Assembly (NCBI GenBank): GCA_031257735.1
Contig: JAIROC010000184.1
Span: 1-6,598 of the forward strand
Direction: 5' to 3'
DNA: 6,598 nt
From: Bacteroidales bacterium
GTDB lineage: Bacteria; Bacteroidota; Bacteroidia; Bacteroidales; WCHB1-69
Shown here: positions 5,554-6,598 of the stretch, in pieces
Layout: each line of letters opens with the position of its first letter
Numbering within the stretch: the first letter of the stretch is position 1
The notes under the pieces: model-generated
Seen by the model: the letters and a program-made list of their open reading frames with translations, nothing else
The model's database searches: none
What the model was told of the DNA's origin: nothing
Program-made: the position numbers and the translations under genes

Positions 5554-6246
5554 TTACTCCCAATTCCCATTGGTAGAAGGTTCTACTAAAGATCCTAAAA
5601 TAATATCTTTTATTTCTTCCCGATAATCAAAATTTGGACCTAAAAATTTCTCCTGCAATCCGCTATAGAGAAATGAACCTAAAAAAACATTCTTTACTCT
5701 TGGATCATCATCCAATCCTTTTAAATACTGTTTTCTTTGCGCAATCACCTCATAGACATAAACAGGAATATTCGCCCTGACAATAGTATCCGCCGCTATC
5801 TGAAAACGTTCACCTTGAGAATAAGGTATAAGATCGAACTTGTCAATATCAAATAATTGATTAGAGTCTACTGCCCTGATTTCTTTCAGTATTTCATCTC
5901 TTGCATCCACAACCAAAGTATCACGACGGATAATCTTCAATTTAAGCGCTTCTGCTTCTGTAAGAGTATCGGGAACTGTTCCTTCTTTTACAACAATGGT
6001 TTTTTTCCCATTATTCCAGAAGTCTCTCAACTGATCAAATGTATTTGCATACGACCCTTTTTCTGACTTATATACATTTTGCATAGCTCGGATATTTTCC
6101 AGCTTAAGAACAACTTCGGCTTTGCGGGCTTTACAGATATTCTTAAATTTTTCAGGTCTCATAATAGTACGAAAAATCATCAATGATAAAAAGATGATGA
6201 CTAAAATCAAACAAATCGGAAGGATTACAGGTTTTGAACTTTTCAT
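5554..6246 (-). CDS. Membrane-anchored hypothetical protein with pseudopilin-like N-terminal helix
   Basis: The 230-residue protein has a short basic N-terminus (MKSSK), one transmembrane segment at about 7-26, then a long amphipathic helix (about 32-62) running into NIRAMQNVYKSEKGSYANTF (51-70). That helix-plus-loop resembles the start of type II secretion pseudopilins and type IV pilins. However, the prepilin peptidase site (Gly followed by a hydrophobic helix with Glu at +5) is missing, so it is not a processed pilin by this reading. The rest (80-230) is soluble, probably periplasmic, and ends in GSLVEPSTNGNWE, which looks like a conserved tail. It is the first gene of the probable operon; a Bacteroidota -7 element lies about 68 nt upstream. 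The DUF3822 gene follows after 3 nt. The protein is not assigned to a named family; a bitopic anchor or scaffold role is an inference. Confidence 0.85.
   Translation of the reverse strand: MKSSKPVILPICLILVIIFLSLMIFRTIMRPEKFKNICKARKAEVVLKLENIRAMQNVYKSEKGSYANTFDQLRDFWNNGKKTIVVKEGTVPDTLTEAEALKLKIIRRDTLVVDARDEILKEIRAVDSNQLFDIDKFDLIPYSQGERFQIAADTIVRANIPVYVYEVIAQRKQYLKGLDDDPRVKNVFLGSFLYSGLQEKFLGPNFDYREEIKDIILGSLVEPSTNGNWE
5557..5561 (-). promoter_or_regulatory. Shine-Dalgarno-like GGGAG before the DUF3822 start
   Basis: GGGAG lies 6 nt before the ATG at 5550, inside the last codons of the upstream gene. It is the only clear Shine-Dalgarno-like site in the window; the other genes start after AT-rich leaders. 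It supports the chosen start and translational coupling with the upstream gene. Confidence 0.5.
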
Positions 6247-6313
6247 ATTTATAAAATAATTATCTTGATTTTAAACAATTTATATGTACAACTCAATAGT
6301 TTATTCACAGCTG

Positions 6314-6321
6314 CAAATGTA
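6314..6321 (-). promoter_or_regulatory. Candidate Bacteroidota promoter -7 element TACATTTG
   Basis: The minus strand reads TTGTACATTTGCAGC, an exact fit to the Bacteroidota sigma-ABfr -7 consensus TAnnTTTG and including the frequently following C. Transcription would start near 6307 and give a leader of about 60 nt before the ATG at 6246. A TTTG -33 box at the usual 19-21 nt spacing is not present; the region upstream is A-rich, and the nearest TTTTG is about 33 nt upstream. It is placed to drive the five-gene operon. Confidence 0.55.
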
Positions 6322-6420
6322 CAATTTTTTTTATTCCGATTTTTCTTTTTGGGCAAAATATTTAATCTTTATTTCAGCGAAAAGTCAAACATGACTGTAT
6401 ACTAATCACTTTCTAATGGG

Positions 6421-6455
6421 TTATGAGTTATGAATTATGAATTATGAATTATGAC
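6421..6455. repeat. Heptamer tandem repeat, five copies of TTATGAN
   Basis: TTATGAG, TTATGAA three times, and TTATGAC lie head to tail in exact 7-bp register. Only the seventh base varies. It is intergenic, and the repeat is short enough to change copy number by slippage. The same type of heptamer tract is known in intergenic regions of several bacterial groups. Confidence 0.95.
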
Positions 6456-6488
6456 CCGAAGCGAAGCGGAGAGCAGCGCAGCTAATTA

Positions 6489-6504
6489 GTGTCTGTCCGA
6501 AAAC
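6489..6504. mobile_element. Possible terminal inverted repeat of an insertion sequence
   Basis: GTGTCTGTCCGAAAAC resembles, from memory, the ends of some insertion sequences in Bacteroidota and other phyla. It follows a TA-rich junction (CTAATTA). No partner inverted repeat or transposase is inside the window, so an element would have to extend to the right past 6598. This is a weak call. Confidence 0.22.
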
Positions 6505-6598
6505 TATCAAACGTTTCGTATATTCGTCATTATGAGTTGATACATTTTGAAAACAGGCAGGATCGACATGTTGAATAATTACGCTTTCATAATGTCAT

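Larger units (their letters stand above)
6247..6598. other. Gene-free right flank
   Basis: No convincing gene is seen in these 352 bases. The part next to the operon (6247-6420) is very AT-rich and holds the candidate promoter. It is followed by a heptamer tandem repeat (6421-6455), a short GC-rich block (6456-6484, GAAGCGAAGCGGAGAGCAGC type) and about 110 bases of unassigned sequence containing a possible insertion-sequence end at 6489. A minus-strand frame from about 6595 leftwards is open for some 50 codons but starts directly after a stop and lacks a start codon. Confidence 0.6.

Noticed and set aside
6433..6595. Minus-strand open frame at the right edge as a transposase fragment
   Set aside because: It starts immediately after a TGA, has no start codon, runs through the heptamer repeat, and shows no recognisable DDE motif.

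Overview
The window looks like a chromosomal segment of a low-GC member of the Bacteroidota, most likely order Bacteroidales. The evidence is a BspA-like leucine-rich-repeat protein with a C-terminal type IX secretion (Por) sorting domain, a DUF3822 protein, a Bacteroidota-type TAnnTTTG -7 promoter element, and mostly SD-poor starts. I cannot name the genus.

All six supported protein genes lie on the minus strand, so transcription runs from right to left. From the right: an untranscribed-looking AT-rich flank (about 6247-6598) with a heptamer tandem repeat and a possible insertion-sequence end; a membrane-anchored hypothetical protein with a pseudopilin-like helix (5554-6246); a DUF3822 protein (4738-5550); rsmD, a 16S rRNA m2G966 methyltransferase (4186-4722); a YicC-family endoribonuclease (3300-4172); a secreted hypothetical protein built of about ten 26-residue YD-like repeats (2231-3274, or 3310 with the longer start); and a secreted BspA-like LRR protein with a T9SS sorting tail (716-2074, or 2140 with the longer start). 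The first five genes are 3-25 nt apart and probably form one operon served by a promoter near 6314-6321. The LRR gene follows a gap of about 150 nt, may have its own promoter, and ends at a strong intrinsic terminator (643-670).

Functionally the operon mixes RNA-related housekeeping (rsmD, yicC) with envelope proteins of unknown role. The two downstream genes encode exported repeat proteins. The guanylate kinase gene that often follows yicC is not there.

The left 640 bases hold no credible gene. They are richer in G+C than the genes and packed with repeats: a 48-bp sequence present twice as direct repeats (31-78 and 583-630) that brackets the cluster; a 23-bp tandem array (90-237) whose two sequence variants both keep a hairpin; a nested inverted repeat with mirrored small hairpins (279-486); and an imperfect 25-bp inverted pair (513-591). 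This cluster is the most unusual part of the window. It looks like a composite of dispersed palindromic elements, not a known mobile element or CRISPR array.
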